60,589 nt of DNA from NCBI GenBank assembly GCA_045603485.1, contig JAZUMF010000096.1, forward strand, positions 1 through 60,589. The letters run 5' to 3'. Position 1 is the first letter of the stretch. Each line of letters begins with the position of its first letter. Shown here one piece after another: positions 1 through 9,164 of the stretch. This DNA is from RGIG5952 sp045603485. GTDB taxonomy: Bacteria > Verrucomicrobiota > Kiritimatiellia > RFP12 > JAAYLN01. A program made the position numbers and the translations under genes. The notes beneath the pieces were generated by a model. It did no database searches. It was not told the origin of the DNA and worked only from the letters and a program-made list of their open reading frames with translations.

Positions 1-110
1 ATCGTTTTTATAAAGGATACATTATTAACATTAGGTTAAATAAAAGACTTTCTCGGAATGCGTGTTCCAGGTTTTTTATGTAAACTTGATTTTACGACCT
101 AATTAAAAAT
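1..110 (+). promoter_or_regulatory. Promoter and leader of the GH2 operon; one arm of a 110-bp inverted repeat
   Basis: This segment matches the reverse complement of 9177-9286 at 107 of 110 positions; the differences fall at 16, 20 and 105. In the other copy a TTGACA box lies 17 bp before a -10 box. Here base 1 is the first base after that -35 box, so the -35 itself is outside the window. The -10 is TACATT at 18-23, giving a start near base 30. The leader continues through a hairpin with a T6 tract and ends about 105 bp before the start codon at 217. The rest (111-216) holds only a ribosome binding site AAAGG at 206-210. Confidence 0.75.
52..77 (+). terminator. Terminator-like leader hairpin (possible attenuator)
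   Basis: Bases 52-58 can pair with 65-71 (CTCGGAA against TTCCAGG, one internal C-A mismatch and one G-U pair) around a six-base loop, followed by T6 at 72-77. It lies about 25-45 bases after the inferred transcription start and before the start codon. The same hairpin is perfectly conserved at 9210-9235 in the second leader. A short stem plus T-run fits an intrinsic terminator used for attenuation; that use is inference. Confidence 0.5.
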
Positions 111-216
111 TGGCTTTACCCACACTTTTCAAGGAAGAGCCAAAAAAATCAAGAATATAGGGTAACTTCAAAGACAATGCATCAATTTGGTCCATTTTAC
201 TTGATAAAGGCAAAAC

Positions 217-3200
217 ATGAAACCTAATCCATGGGAAGTCATAAACAACTATGGCGTAAACAGACTCCCTGCCCGTGCCTATTTCATACCCTTTGTAAAC
301 AACGACAAGGCAACCGTATTACTTGATGGTGTTTGGTCATTCACACTCCTTGAGACACCAAAAGAAACGCCGAAAAACTTCTTTAACCCCGAATTCGACG
401 ACAGCGGTTGGGATGCCATACCTCTTCCATCATGCTGGCAAATGCAAGGCTATGACCACCCGCATTACACCAACATCCAATATCCTATTCCAATCGTAGA
501 TGCCCCTTTTGTGCCGTCAAAAAATCCCACAGGGCTCTATCGTCGCTCATTTATCGTCCCCGAATCATGGAGAAACCGTAACATTCGCCTTCGCTTTGAC
601 GGTGTTGATTCATGCTTTGAGCTTTGGCTTAATGGTGAATATATCGGTATGGGAATGGGAAGTCGCCTACCGCACGAATTTGACATAACAAAGCATATAG
701 ATTTTGATGGTGAAAATTTCATTGCAGTCCGCGTCGTCAAATGGTCTGCTGGCACCTTTATGGAAGATCAGGACATGTGGTATTTCAGCGGCATATTCCG
801 CTCTGTATCACTGGTATCATTACCAAAATCGACAGCACTTGAAGATTTCTGCTTTTCAACAGACCTTGATGCGACCTACACAAACGCTTCGCTAGATATG
901 ACAGCCATTATATCGGGCAATCCAGATTCAGTAAAGACTGCCATACTGACGACAGAGCTTTCTGATGCCGATGGCAATAAGGTACTGTCGAAGAGTGCCA
1001 AGGCAACCATTGGTAAAGTAAAACTCTCCGAGAATGTCGAAAAACCTAAGCTATGGAACGCTGAATCCCCTTACCTGTACACATTAAAGGTAAAACTCGC
1101 GGATTCGCAAAACACCACTGAAACTGAATTCAAAGTAGGCTTCCGAAAAATAGAGATTAAAGATGCCATACTCCACCTAAATGGTCAACGGCTAATCTTC
1201 AAGGGAGTCAATCGCCATGAGTTCAATACAGAATCAGGGCGCACACTCTCAAAGGAATCCATGCTCCAAGACATAATCCTGATGAAGCAAAACAACATCA
1301 ACGCCGTACGGACATGCCACTATCCGAATGATCCGATTTGGTATGACCTTTGCGATGAATATGGCCTTTATCTGATAGATGAATGCGATATTGAAACCCA
1401 CGGCTTCAGCTTCACAGACTACAACATAAGCAATCGCCCTGAATGGGGCGACGCTTACTGCGACAGAATGTATCGTATGATTTCGCGCGACCGCAACCAT
1501 CCGTCCATTATCTTCTGGTCGCTAGGAAATGAATCAGGCTTTGGCTGCAACCACCGAAGGATGGCCAAGCTTACACGCGAAATGGATTCAACGCGTCCAA
1601 TCCACTACGAAGGCGACTATGCTTGTGAAATCGTAGATGTCTTCAGTCGAATGCATGCCTCAATACCTGAGTGTGAACGCATAGTCGACGGTCGCGGACC
1701 AACGCCGACCGACCCGCCACTTGCACCGCCGGAGCACTTCAATTCGCTGCCATTCATACACTGCGAGTTCGCCCACTCTATGGGAAATGGCCCTGGCTCA
1801 ATAAAAGAATACTGGGATTACATTTGGGACTACCCGAGAGCTTGCGGAGCCCTCGTATGGCAATGGCAGGATCATGGCATAACCAAATTTGACAAAGACG
1901 GCGAACGCTTCTTCGCATATGGCGGTGATTTTGGCGACACCCCTAACGATGGTTCATTCCTCTGCGATGGAATGCTCTTCCCCGATAAAACGCCATCGCC
2001 GACCTTACACGAGTTTAAGCAGGTAATTCAACCGATTGCCACAGAACTCATTGACGCAAAAAGACTTACTCTTAGAATAAAAAACCGACTGGCATTCACT
2101 GCCCTCGATAAATACACCGCATCTTGGAGCATATTGGCGGACGGCACTCCGATTGCAACTGGAGCATTCCCCCTGCCCAAAGTCTCCCCCTATGCAGAAA
2201 CAACTCTTAAAGTGCCGTTTGCAATCCCGCCTGGAAAAACCGAAAGTCGAGAGTTGATACTCGTTATCGAATACAGGCTAAAGCAAGCTACCCCCTACGC
2301 AGATGCAGGTCATGAGGTCGGATTTGCTCAGTTCATACTTCGCAAAGCATCCCAGAGCAAGCACACGCCACACCTTTTACCGTTCACCGGCGCCAATCTC
2401 GACCAGCAAAAATTATCGCCGTCCTCGTTAGAAAATTGCCGATATATAGTTTGGACTGGTGATGATTATGAGATAATTCTCGATAAAGCCAAAGGAATAA
2501 TCGTATCTTGGCGGCAAGGCGACAGAGAAATCCTTCAAAAAGGGCCTGTACCGCTCTTTTGGCGGGCAACAACAGCCAATGACGGCAAACAAAGCTTCAG
2601 CTCAATCAGCAAAGAATGGGCTAATGCCGGGCTTAAGGATCTAATAAGCCGAATTGATGAAGCATCGATTCGAAACGGCAGAAACGGGCCCGAGCTTGTG
2701 ACGCCGATATTCCTCGCAGGGCCGAATATGCGCTCCGGAATCAAGACAGAGCTGCGCTATTCAGTTGACGCGGAAGGAAGCCTCTACATCAACTACAAAG
2801 GAAACTTTGACAGTAATTGGGAAACGAATACCATACCGAGAATTGGACTCCAGTTAAAGCTCCCGCTCTCAAATTCATTGACAAAATGGTATGGCCGCGG
2901 AGCAAATGAAAGCTACTCAGACACCTGCGAAGCCGGCAAATTCGGAATTTGGCAATCGCCAACCGAAGATCTTATGACCCGATATGTGGTTCCACAGGAA
3001 AACGGCGCTCACTTTGAAACAAGATGGGTTGAATTTACATCCGACACAGGGCATAAGTTAAAGATCGACTCAGACCGGCCATTCAGCTTTGGGATAAACC
3101 GCTATGAAACAATGGACATAGAAAATGCCCGACATCCCAACGAACTTACAAAATGCGATTACTATGTCCTCTCACTGGACATAGCGCAAAATGGCATTGG

Positions 3201-3288
3201 CATAAACTCGTGCGGCCCGCGCTGCCTTGAAAAATACGAGTTAAAGCCAAAAGAATTCAATTTCACCTGGAAGCTTACAACAAGGTAA
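217..3288 (+). CDS. lacZ: Beta-galactosidase, glycoside hydrolase family 2 (LacZ type)
   Basis: A 1023-residue protein, nearly the length of E. coli LacZ (1024). It has the full LacZ order: N-terminal jelly-roll sugar-binding domain (about 30-200), Ig-like domain (about 205-310), TIM barrel (about 312-600) and C-terminal Bgal_small_N beta-sandwich (about 740-1010). The acid/base glutamate is E439 in SLGNES and the nucleophile is E517 in HCEFAHSMGNG. There is no signal peptide, so it should hydrolyse imported beta-galactosides in the cytoplasm. AAAGG at 206-210 supports the ATG at 217. The GH43 gene begins 4 bp after the stop, so the two are co-translated. Real substrates may be other beta-linked glycans, since LacZ-type GH2 enzymes in glycan-degrading bacteria vary. 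Confidence 0.93.
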   Translation: MKPNPWEVINNYGVNRLPARAYFIPFVNNDKATVLLDGVWSFTLLETPKETPKNFFNPEFDDSGWDAIPLPSCWQMQGYDHPHYTNIQYPIPIVDAPFVPSKNPTGLYRRSFIVPESWRNRNIRLRFDGVDSCFELWLNGEYIGMGMGSRLPHEFDITKHIDFDGENFIAVRVVKWSAGTFMEDQDMWYFSGIFRSVSLVSLPKSTALEDFCFSTDLDATYTNASLDMTAIISGNPDSVKTAILTTELSDADGNKVLSKSAKATIGKVKLSENVEKPKLWNAESPYLYTLKVKLADSQNTTETEFKVGFRKIEIKDAILHLNGQRLIFKGVNRHEFNTESGRTLSKESMLQDIILMKQNNINAVRTCHYPNDPIWYDLCDEYGLYLIDECDIETHGFSFTDYNISNRPEWGDAYCDRMYRMISRDRNHPSIIFWSLGNESGFGCNHRRMAKLTREMDSTRPIHYEGDYACEIVDVFSRMHASIPECERIVDGRGPTPTDPPLAPPEHFNSLPFIHCEFAHSMGNGPGSIKEYWDYIWDYPRACGALVWQWQDHGITKFDKDGERFFAYGGDFGDTPNDGSFLCDGMLFPDKTPSPTLHEFKQVIQPIATELIDAKRLTLRIKNRLAFTALDKYTASWSILADGTPIATGAFPLPKVSPYAETTLKVPFAIPPGKTESRELILVIEYRLKQATPYADAGHEVGFAQFILRKASQSKHTPHLLPFTGANLDQQKLSPSSLENCRYIVWTGDDYEIILDKAKGIIVSWRQGDREILQKGPVPLFWRATTANDGKQSFSSISKEWANAGLKDLISRIDEASIRNGRNGPELVTPIFLAGPNMRSGIKTELRYSVDAEGSLYINYKGNFDSNWETNTIPRIGLQLKLPLSNSLTKWYGRGANESYSDTCEAGKFGIWQSPTEDLMTRYVVPQENGAHFETRWVEFTSDTGHKLKIDSDRPFSFGINRYETMDIENARHPNELTKCDYYVLSLDIAQNGIGINSCGPRCLEKYELKPKEFNFTWKLTTR

Positions 3289-3292
3289 AACT

Positions 3293-4198
3293 ATGGATAA
3301 TTTCGAACAGACAAAAATCACCGTCACCGACATCCGTCACATCGGAGATCCCCAAGTAGTTCCCTATAACGGACGCTACTACATCTATGCGACAAGTGCA
3401 TCAAACGGCTTCAAAGTCTTTGAAACCGAAGACCTTGTCCATGTTACGGACAAAGGTCTATGCTATGAAGGAGTCACCTGGGGCAAAAACCGCTTTTGGG
3501 CACCTGAGGTTCTCCATCACAACGGCAAATTTATAATGTACTACACTGCGCAGAACAATGACGAAGAAGGACTTCGAGTAAGCGTAGCGGTGGCAGATTC
3601 GCCCCTAGGACCCTTCAAAGACATTCAAGATACACCTGTATTTGACTTTGGTTATGCAATAATTGATGCCTCCCCGTTCGTTGATGAAGACGGCAAAGGC
3701 TACCTCTACTTCTCCCGCGACTGCTCCAAGAATATAGTTGACGGTCATCACACCAGCCAAATCTATGGCGTAGAACTAACCGATGACATGCTCTATCCCA
3801 AAGGCGAACCGATTCTCCTTTCAACGCCAACCGAACCATACGAAAAGCTATCGCAAAACTATCTCTGGAATGAAGGCCCCGCCATGGTCAAAAACAATGG
3901 CATTTACTATCTGTCATATTCAGTCAACTGCTACTCAACCAAGGATTACAGCGTCTGCTATTCAACCTCGACAAGCCCGCTAGGGCCATTTACCAAGGCA
4001 CCTGAAAATCCCATTCTTGCAAAAATCGAAGGAATCGTATCAGGGCCGGGACACAATGCCTACTTCAAGACATTCGACGGGCAGCTTATGACCTCATTCC
4101 ACATTCATTCAGACTATGAAAAAGGCGGTGGAGACAGGCGTATATGTTTTGCCAAGGTAGCCTTTGAAGACGACAGGCTCGTGATAGATTATAAGTAA
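3293..4198 (+). CDS. Glycoside hydrolase family 43-type five-bladed beta-propeller enzyme
   Basis: A 301-residue protein with GH43/GH117-clan features: the general base D19 in IGDPQVV, the pKa-modulating D125 in IDASPF and the acid E194 in WNEGPAM, all at the expected places in a single-domain propeller. Family members are arabinofuranosidases, xylosidases or exo-galactanases; the sequence alone does not decide which. No signal peptide is present, so it probably trims oligosaccharides in the cytoplasm with the GH2 enzyme directly upstream. There is no C-terminal beta-sandwich, so it is a short form. AAGG just before the ATG lies inside the end of the GH2 gene. Confidence 0.85.
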   Translation: MDNFEQTKITVTDIRHIGDPQVVPYNGRYYIYATSASNGFKVFETEDLVHVTDKGLCYEGVTWGKNRFWAPEVLHHNGKFIMYYTAQNNDEEGLRVSVAVADSPLGPFKDIQDTPVFDFGYAIIDASPFVDEDGKGYLYFSRDCSKNIVDGHHTSQIYGVELTDDMLYPKGEPILLSTPTEPYEKLSQNYLWNEGPAMVKNNGIYYLSYSVNCYSTKDYSVCYSTSTSPLGPFTKAPENPILAKIEGIVSGPGHNAYFKTFDGQLMTSFHIHSDYEKGGGDRRICFAKVAFEDDRLVIDYK

Positions 4199-4220
4199 CA
4201 AATATGATATAATAAATGGT

Positions 4221-5135
4221 ATGAACTACTTAACATCTCCAGCCCCAAATGGGCAACCCATTACATTTTGCTATTCTGGCGTAGGTATTGACCTCACAGC
4301 CAAAGAGAATGGCTATCGCGAATTTGCTGCCAACGGGCAGAAATATGTCGTCCTTGACACCACCCTGTTAAGGGCAATGATTGCCGATGAGAAGCTAATC
4401 AAAAAGTATCAAAAGATTCTTCCAGAGCTTGGTGTTGAATTCTGCGATGCTCACTCGTTCTACAACGAGTTAGACGATATGTGCTGCCCCGACGAAGCCA
4501 TCCGTCCACGCATGCTCGAGCGTCACAAGATTGCAATGGACATCTCGGCTGCATTCGGTGTCGATACAATTACAATTCACATGGGTCGCTTCACCGACCA
4601 CTCAATCTCACCACGCACCCATATCGACTATGCAATGAAGTCACTTGAAGAGCTTCTTCCGGTCGCTGAAAAGCTCGGCATGGTAATTTGCATCGAAAAT
4701 GTGTGGTACCAGACAAGCGCAGCCTCCACACTGCTAGAAGCGATAGAACGCTTCAAAACGCCAGCCCTTGGCGTATGCTTCGACGCCGGACACGCAAATA
4801 TCATGTCAGGCCGTTACCGTGCGCCAGAAAACAGAATGTGGGCAACCTATCCCGGCCGCGAGCCCGATTGGAATGACCATGTTTTGGATGATTTGTTCCC
4901 ACACATCGTCAACTGCCATCTCCACGACAATAACGGTGTATTGGATATGCACCAGATTCCTGGTGATGGAAATGTCGATTGGAAGAGCATGATGCCAAAA
5001 CTCAAAATGGCACCCCGCCTTCGCGTATTCCAGTGTGAAGCGGCAACCGCAACCGGCGTAGGCCCCAACAACTTCACAATTCGCAAGGCAGTCGATCGCA
5101 TGTATAAGCTTATCGCGACAGACTCGCCGCTGTAA
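4221..5135 (+). CDS. Sugar phosphate isomerase/epimerase-like TIM barrel protein (AP endonuclease family 2 fold)
   Basis: A 304-residue protein with the xylose isomerase-like/AP_endonuc_2 pattern of metal ligands: HMGRF (about 115), CIENVW (glutamate about 157), FDAGHANI (about 190) and the late HDNNG and HQIPGDGNVDW segments (about 234-255). Such proteins isomerise or epimerise sugars or sugar acids using a divalent metal. It is the last gene of the GH2-GH43 operon, starts 22 bp after GH43 and is closed by the hairpin at 5152-5204, so it probably processes a sugar those enzymes release. The exact reaction cannot be told. Its last codons are duplicated at 7270-7293. Confidence 0.8.
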   Translation: MNYLTSPAPNGQPITFCYSGVGIDLTAKENGYREFAANGQKYVVLDTTLLRAMIADEKLIKKYQKILPELGVEFCDAHSFYNELDDMCCPDEAIRPRMLERHKIAMDISAAFGVDTITIHMGRFTDHSISPRTHIDYAMKSLEELLPVAEKLGMVICIENVWYQTSAASTLLEAIERFKTPALGVCFDAGHANIMSGRYRAPENRMWATYPGREPDWNDHVLDDLFPHIVNCHLHDNNGVLDMHQIPGDGNVDWKSMMPKLKMAPRLRVFQCEAATATGVGPNNFTIRKAVDRMYKLIATDSPL

Positions 5136-5151
5136 GCCGTAACCATCAAAT

Positions 5152-5204
5152 AAAAAAACTGCTGAAGATTCTTGCATATCGCAAGCGCTTCAGCAGTTTT
5201 TTTT
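5152..5204. terminator. Bidirectional intrinsic terminator between convergent genes
   Basis: A-run, then ACTGCTGAAG (5158-5167) pairing with CTTCAGCAGT (5188-5197), an inner stem CTTGC/GCAAG, then a T-run. Having A's before and T's after, it can end the GH2 operon from the left and the surface protein gene from the right. It is duplicated, with compensating changes in the stem, at 7316-7363. Confidence 0.9.
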
Positions 5205-5257
5205 AACGATAACTTTGCAAACCTTAAAAACAAAGATACAGTCAAAGATTTTCAGAC

Positions 5258-6988
5258 TTACCTCAGCTTCAAAATCGAGCCAAGCTGATAATAGGTCTTT
5301 GACGCCCAGGGCGTGCCACCATATGCTCCAAGATTTATGCGGCGCCCCTTTGCATGAGGTTCATAAATATGATTTGCAAAATCAGGAGCACCAGCATCAA
5401 TACAAGGGCTGGATACTTCTGATTCCTCGCCGGCAAAAGTGCCGCCAAACCAACCATCTTGTATATAGCCATTCTTTGCTCTCGTTATAAGGTGATAATA
5501 AGGCGCACCGGTCCAAAGAGGGTCAGCCACAAAATTCCCCTCTCCTTCATGCTCCTCCTGAAGACAGGAATACTCAATTGAAGCGACATTATGAGCCCCT
5601 GAAACTGTATGCCCGCATGAGATAGAGTTCATCATTTTTGATAGAGAACCACCTAAAGAAGCAACGCCATATCCCTTGCCATCGGCAATTGTGCAATTAA
5701 CAAGCTCCATTTCAGAGCTTGCGCAAGTGACGGATGAATATCCGTCATAGCCATAATATTTAGATGTGGCGCCGGAATATGCAATCCCGCCATGATTACG
5801 CACAGAATAATTTCCATATGTGCCATTGCCTCTTGCAGCAAAAAATAGGCAGTTTGTCATAAAAAGGCGTCCACCGCTTAAAAGGAAATCAGACTGGGCA
5901 GGTCGACTGCTTATAGTACCAGGAACTGTACGCGAATCAAATACGCAGCGCTCAATGACTGAAGTTGCAAGACCGTCAGAAGTCCTCCAGTCATCTAAAA
6001 GTATGATGCCCGCAGCATATGGAAATGTTGTACTACTACCACTCGCAACATAACTGCCTGTAAATACAGAGTCACTCATCTTAAAAGTACCAGGATTACG
6101 AATTGAAAGAGCGCCACCAGAGGCCCCTCCAGGTGAATACCAGGAACCTTGAATATAATTTCCCGTAAAAGTACAGTTGTAAATTTCAACATTGCCGTGT
6201 TCTGTTCCAATTGCAGCACCCAAATATGTCTGCCTTCCACTACTCCCGTTCATATAATTACCGGTAAAAATGCTACTACGAACGGTTATATTAACCATAT
6301 ATGCCATTACAGCTGCGCCAAAACTACAACAATATCCTCCATTATTAGAAGCATAATTTTTATCAAACTTGCAATTATCAATAAGAATACTTCCTGAATT
6401 TATTGCAGCGATAGCACCGCCGCCGCCATGCTGTCCCGCTTTTCTGGGGTCATTCGTAGTAGTTTTATAAGCGTTACTGGTGAAAACGCAATTTGAAATA
6501 ACTGTTGTTGATTTGTCGGCGTAGATGGCCCCGCCCCTTGCGGCGCCATAAGAGACAAATCCACCTTGGAATGAAATTCCATCAGCTGTAAAAGAAGAGA
6601 GACTTGTCAGAGCTAAAAATCTGATATTATATGTAACACGCTTAAAAACGGTCTCACTTTCTGAACGCTCAAATGAATTATCCGCGGTACCCAAATATCC
6701 GCCGCTCAGCCTAACCGGAATCGTTATTGAAGAGAGCGTAATCTGATTTGTTGTAGTATAAGTACCGCTGGCAAAATAAACATTTACCTCAGTCGCACTA
6801 TCAGCGACAGCTGCCTTAATAGCATTTTGAACATTAAGTCCTACAGTATAATTTCCGCCGTTGATAGCATTAGACCAACTTCTGCCGGAAAAATCCCCAC
6901 TACCAGTAGTAGAAACGAAGATATCAACCGCAGAGAGGTTTGCAATTAAAATAAGAGAAGCTAAAACTGCAAAACACAATTTTTTCAT
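5258..6988 (-). CDS. Secreted beta-helix (Pmp-like) surface protein, copy 1
   Basis: A 576-residue protein with a signal peptide (MKKLCFAVLASLILIANLSA) and a right-handed beta-helix made of repeats such as GGAI followed by SNCVFTSN or NCTFTGN, the signature of chlamydial polymorphic membrane and parallel beta-helix proteins. The end, SPCIDAGAP then GRRINLGAYGG, matches choice-of-anchor-Q-type surface proteins. It is likely exported and cell-surface attached, binding or cleaving glycans; no lyase catalytic residues are evident. GGAGC precedes the ATG. The first about 130 and last about 110 residues are almost identical to the paralogue at 7416-9155, while the middle differs strongly. Confidence 0.82.
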   Translation of the reverse strand: MKKLCFAVLASLILIANLSAVDIFVSTTGSGDFSGRSWSNAINGGNYTVGLNVQNAIKAAVADSATEVNVYFASGTYTTTNQITLSSITIPVRLSGGYLGTADNSFERSESETVFKRVTYNIRFLALTSLSSFTADGISFQGGFVSYGAARGGAIYADKSTTVISNCVFTSNAYKTTTNDPRKAGQHGGGGAIAAINSGSILIDNCKFDKNYASNNGGYCCSFGAAVMAYMVNITVRSSIFTGNYMNGSSGRQTYLGAAIGTEHGNVEIYNCTFTGNYIQGSWYSPGGASGGALSIRNPGTFKMSDSVFTGSYVASGSSTTFPYAAGIILLDDWRTSDGLATSVIERCVFDSRTVPGTISSRPAQSDFLLSGGRLFMTNCLFFAARGNGTYGNYSVRNHGGIAYSGATSKYYGYDGYSSVTCASSEMELVNCTIADGKGYGVASLGGSLSKMMNSISCGHTVSGAHNVASIEYSCLQEEHEGEGNFVADPLWTGAPYYHLITRAKNGYIQDGWFGGTFAGEESEVSSPCIDAGAPDFANHIYEPHAKGRRINLGAYGGTPWASKTYYQLGSILKLR

Positions 6989-6999
6989 AATTGCTCCAA

Positions 7000-7011
7000 A
7001 TCAGTACTGAT
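7000..7011. promoter_or_regulatory. Palindrome ATCAGTACTGAT before copy 1
   Basis: A perfect 12-bp palindrome directly upstream of the GGAGC ribosome binding site. It is kept before the paralogue as a longer 16-bp palindrome (9165-9180). The duplicated block ends at this point: sequence further upstream differs between the two genes. It could be an operator or an RNA element. Confidence 0.4.
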
Positions 7012-7054
7012 AAAATAATGTCTATTAATTACTAACTAACAGACTCATTTCTAT

Positions 7055-7083
7055 AATTTATATCATATAAATAAAGTTGTCAA
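7055..7083 (-). promoter_or_regulatory. Sigma-70-type promoter of surface gene copy 1
   Basis: On the minus strand: TTGACA (7078-7083), 17 bp, TAAATT (7055-7060), about 67 bp before the ATG. The boxes are identical to those of the paralogue, but the leader in between is unrelated and has no terminator-like hairpin. Confidence 0.75.
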
Positions 7084-7139
7084 GAATCTCTTATAAATAT
7101 TTGCATGAATATTAGATTATCATAATTATACTCACAAAA

Positions 7140-7262
7140 ACTGTTCCGCACCGTAATCTCATTCTGCACCGAATAACCAACTGCCAAAGTATTGCAATTT
7201 CTCTGTATTGATTTGCGGATAGAGTTTTTTGACAGGATTCACATTTATAGGGACAGTCCTTT
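7140..7262. repeat. Scattered intergenic repeat modules
   Basis: This stretch contains three modules that recur at 9650-10400: GTTCCGCACCGTAATCTCAT (7143-7162), a TTGCGGATA-GAGTTTTTTGACAGGATT block (7212-7239) and AGGGACAGTCCTTT (7249-7262). They lie exactly between the two duplicated surface gene units. No gene is visible in 7084-7269. Confidence 0.7.
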
Positions 7263-7269
7263 CCACTTC

Positions 7270-7310
7270 ATTGCTACAGACTCACCTCTATAAGTTGTAA
7301 TCATTACACA
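7270..7310 (+). pseudogene. Remnant of the isomerase gene 3' end
   Basis: Bases 7273-7293 read ATDSPL-stop, the same as the last codons of the isomerase gene ending at 5135, and the following bases match 5136-5150. The fragment has no start and is about 12 codons at most. It shows that the surface gene was duplicated together with the tail of its neighbour and the terminator. Confidence 0.75.
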
Positions 7311-7315
7311 AAAAA

Positions 7316-7363
7316 ACTACTGAGGTCTCTTGCATATAGCAGACACCTCAGTAGTTTTTTTTT
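7316..7363. terminator. Intrinsic terminator, duplicated copy
   Basis: ACTACTGAGGT pairs with ACCTCAGTAGT (7345-7355), followed by a T-run to 7363 and preceded by an A-run. The stem differs from the copy at 5152-5204 by paired changes (CTG/CAG to CTA/TAG and so on) that keep pairing, so selection has retained it. It would end the copy 2 surface gene read from the right. Confidence 0.85.
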
Positions 7364-7415
7364 ACGATAACTTTGCAAACCTTAAAACCAAAGATACAGT
7401 CAAAGATTTTCAGAC

Positions 7416-9155
7416 TTATCTCAGCTTCAAAATCGAGCCAAGCTGATAATAGGTCTTTGACGCCCAGGGCGAGCCACCGTATGCTCCAAGATTTATGCGG
7501 CGCCCCTTTGCGTGAGGTTCATAAATATGATTTGCAAAATCAGGAGCACCCGCATCAATGCAAGGGCTGGATACTTCTGATTCCTCGCCTGCAAATGTGC
7601 CGCCAAACCAACCGTCTTGGATATAGCCATTCTTGGCCTTCGTTATAAGGTGATAATAAGGTGCACCGGTCCAAAGAGGGTCAGCCACAAAATTCCCCTC
7701 TCCTTCATGCTCCTCCTGAAGACAGGAATACTCAATTGATGCTGCATTAACAACACTGGAGACGCTATGCCCTGACGAAATGGAGTTAATCATTCTTAAT
7801 GTTGTATCACCCATGGCAACAGCACCATAAGCTTTTCCATCGGCAATTGTGCAATTAACAAGTTCCATATAAGAAGAAGCACTAGTCCATTGCGAATAAA
7901 AATAGCCATGATAAGACGATGATGTTGAACTACTCGCTGCACTGCGAATTGAATAATCGCCATAAGTACTGCCGCCTTGGGAACCATATATTAAATTATT
8001 GGTCATAAAGAGACTTCCACCTGTTAAAAGAATATCACTTTGAGCATAAAGAGTCACATTGGCAGAAGAACTCTTTACCGAATTAGGAACCTTTCTTGAA
8101 TCAAATACGCAACGCTCGATAATAGATGTGGTAACCCCATCACCAGACTTCCAATCCTCAAGAAAAAGAATTCCCGCCGTATATATCCTAATTCTATCAG
8201 AAGGATTTGCAACATAATTATCTGAAAAAATCGAATCAGTCATAACAAATGATTTTGCGTCACGAACTGCAATTGCTCCACCAAAAGCACCTCCGTGATC
8301 ATAAATGGCTCCCTTTATATAATTACCGGAAAATTCACAGTTTTTAATAGACAAACTTCCATAAAGAGTTGATACTGCACCGCCAAATAAGGTGTTACGC
8401 CCAGCTGAACCATCCATATAATTTTTTTCGAATACACAATTCTTTATATTCAACGATACGCTATATCCGAAAACTGCAGCGCCATAACCCTGATTAAATG
8501 TACCACCTAACACATGACGATTTCCAGTAAATGTGCAATCGTCTAAAGTAAGGCTACCAGATGTAACAGCTCCTACGGCCCCGCCACCTGACACAGTTGC
8601 AGAGTTGTTCCGAGAATCTTTTGCTGTATTCTGAAATCCGTTAGAAAGAAAAACACAATTTGAAATAGATGTCGTCGACGCATCCAAATAAATTGCACCT
8701 CCGCGTGCTCCACCGCCAGATACATATCCCCCTTGGAATGTAATTCCTTCAATGACCAAAGAAGGAAGACTTGCAGCCCTGATAAATCTGATATTATATG
8801 TAACACGCTTAAAAACGGTCTCACTTTCTGAACGCTCAAATGAATTATCCGCGGTACCCAAATATCCGCCGCTAAGCCTGACAGGAATTTTGATCGACAC
8901 AATCGAAATCTGATTCGTTGTCGTGTAGGTGCCTCCGGCAAAATAAACATTTACCTCTGTTGCACTATTTGCCACAGCAGCGGTAATGGCATTTTGGACA
9001 TTTAGTCCTACAGTATAATTTCCGCCATTTATAGCATTAGACCAACTTCTGCCGGAAAAATCCCCACTACCGGTGGTAGAAACGAAGATATCAACCGCAG
9101 AGAGGTTTGCAATTAAAATAAGAGAAGCTAAAACTGCAAAACACAATTTTTTCAT
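7416..9155 (-). CDS. Secreted beta-helix (Pmp-like) surface protein, copy 2
   Basis: A 579-residue paralogue of the gene at 5258-6988 with the same signal peptide, beta-helix repeats (GGAIYLDAST, SNCVFLSN, NCEFSGNYI and similar) and the same SPCIDAGAP...LGAYGG end. It is predicted to be an exported surface protein. The N-terminal about 130 and C-terminal about 110 residues are nearly unchanged from copy 1, while roughly residues 140-460 differ in sequence and in small insertions. GGAGC supports the ATG. Unlike copy 1, its promoter and leader are shared with the GH2 operon, and a G9 tract lies just upstream, so expression may be tied to that operon and may be variable. Confidence 0.82.
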   Translation of the reverse strand: MKKLCFAVLASLILIANLSAVDIFVSTTGSGDFSGRSWSNAINGGNYTVGLNVQNAITAAVANSATEVNVYFAGGTYTTTNQISIVSIKIPVRLSGGYLGTADNSFERSESETVFKRVTYNIRFIRAASLPSLVIEGITFQGGYVSGGGARGGAIYLDASTTSISNCVFLSNGFQNTAKDSRNNSATVSGGGAVGAVTSGSLTLDDCTFTGNRHVLGGTFNQGYGAAVFGYSVSLNIKNCVFEKNYMDGSAGRNTLFGGAVSTLYGSLSIKNCEFSGNYIKGAIYDHGGAFGGAIAVRDAKSFVMTDSIFSDNYVANPSDRIRIYTAGILFLEDWKSGDGVTTSIIERCVFDSRKVPNSVKSSSANVTLYAQSDILLTGGSLFMTNNLIYGSQGGSTYGDYSIRSAASSSTSSSYHGYFYSQWTSASSYMELVNCTIADGKAYGAVAMGDTTLRMINSISSGHSVSSVVNAASIEYSCLQEEHEGEGNFVADPLWTGAPYYHLITKAKNGYIQDGWFGGTFAGEESEVSSPCIDAGAPDFANHIYEPHAKGRRINLGAYGGSPWASKTYYQLGSILKLR

Positions 9156-9164
9156 AATTGCTCC

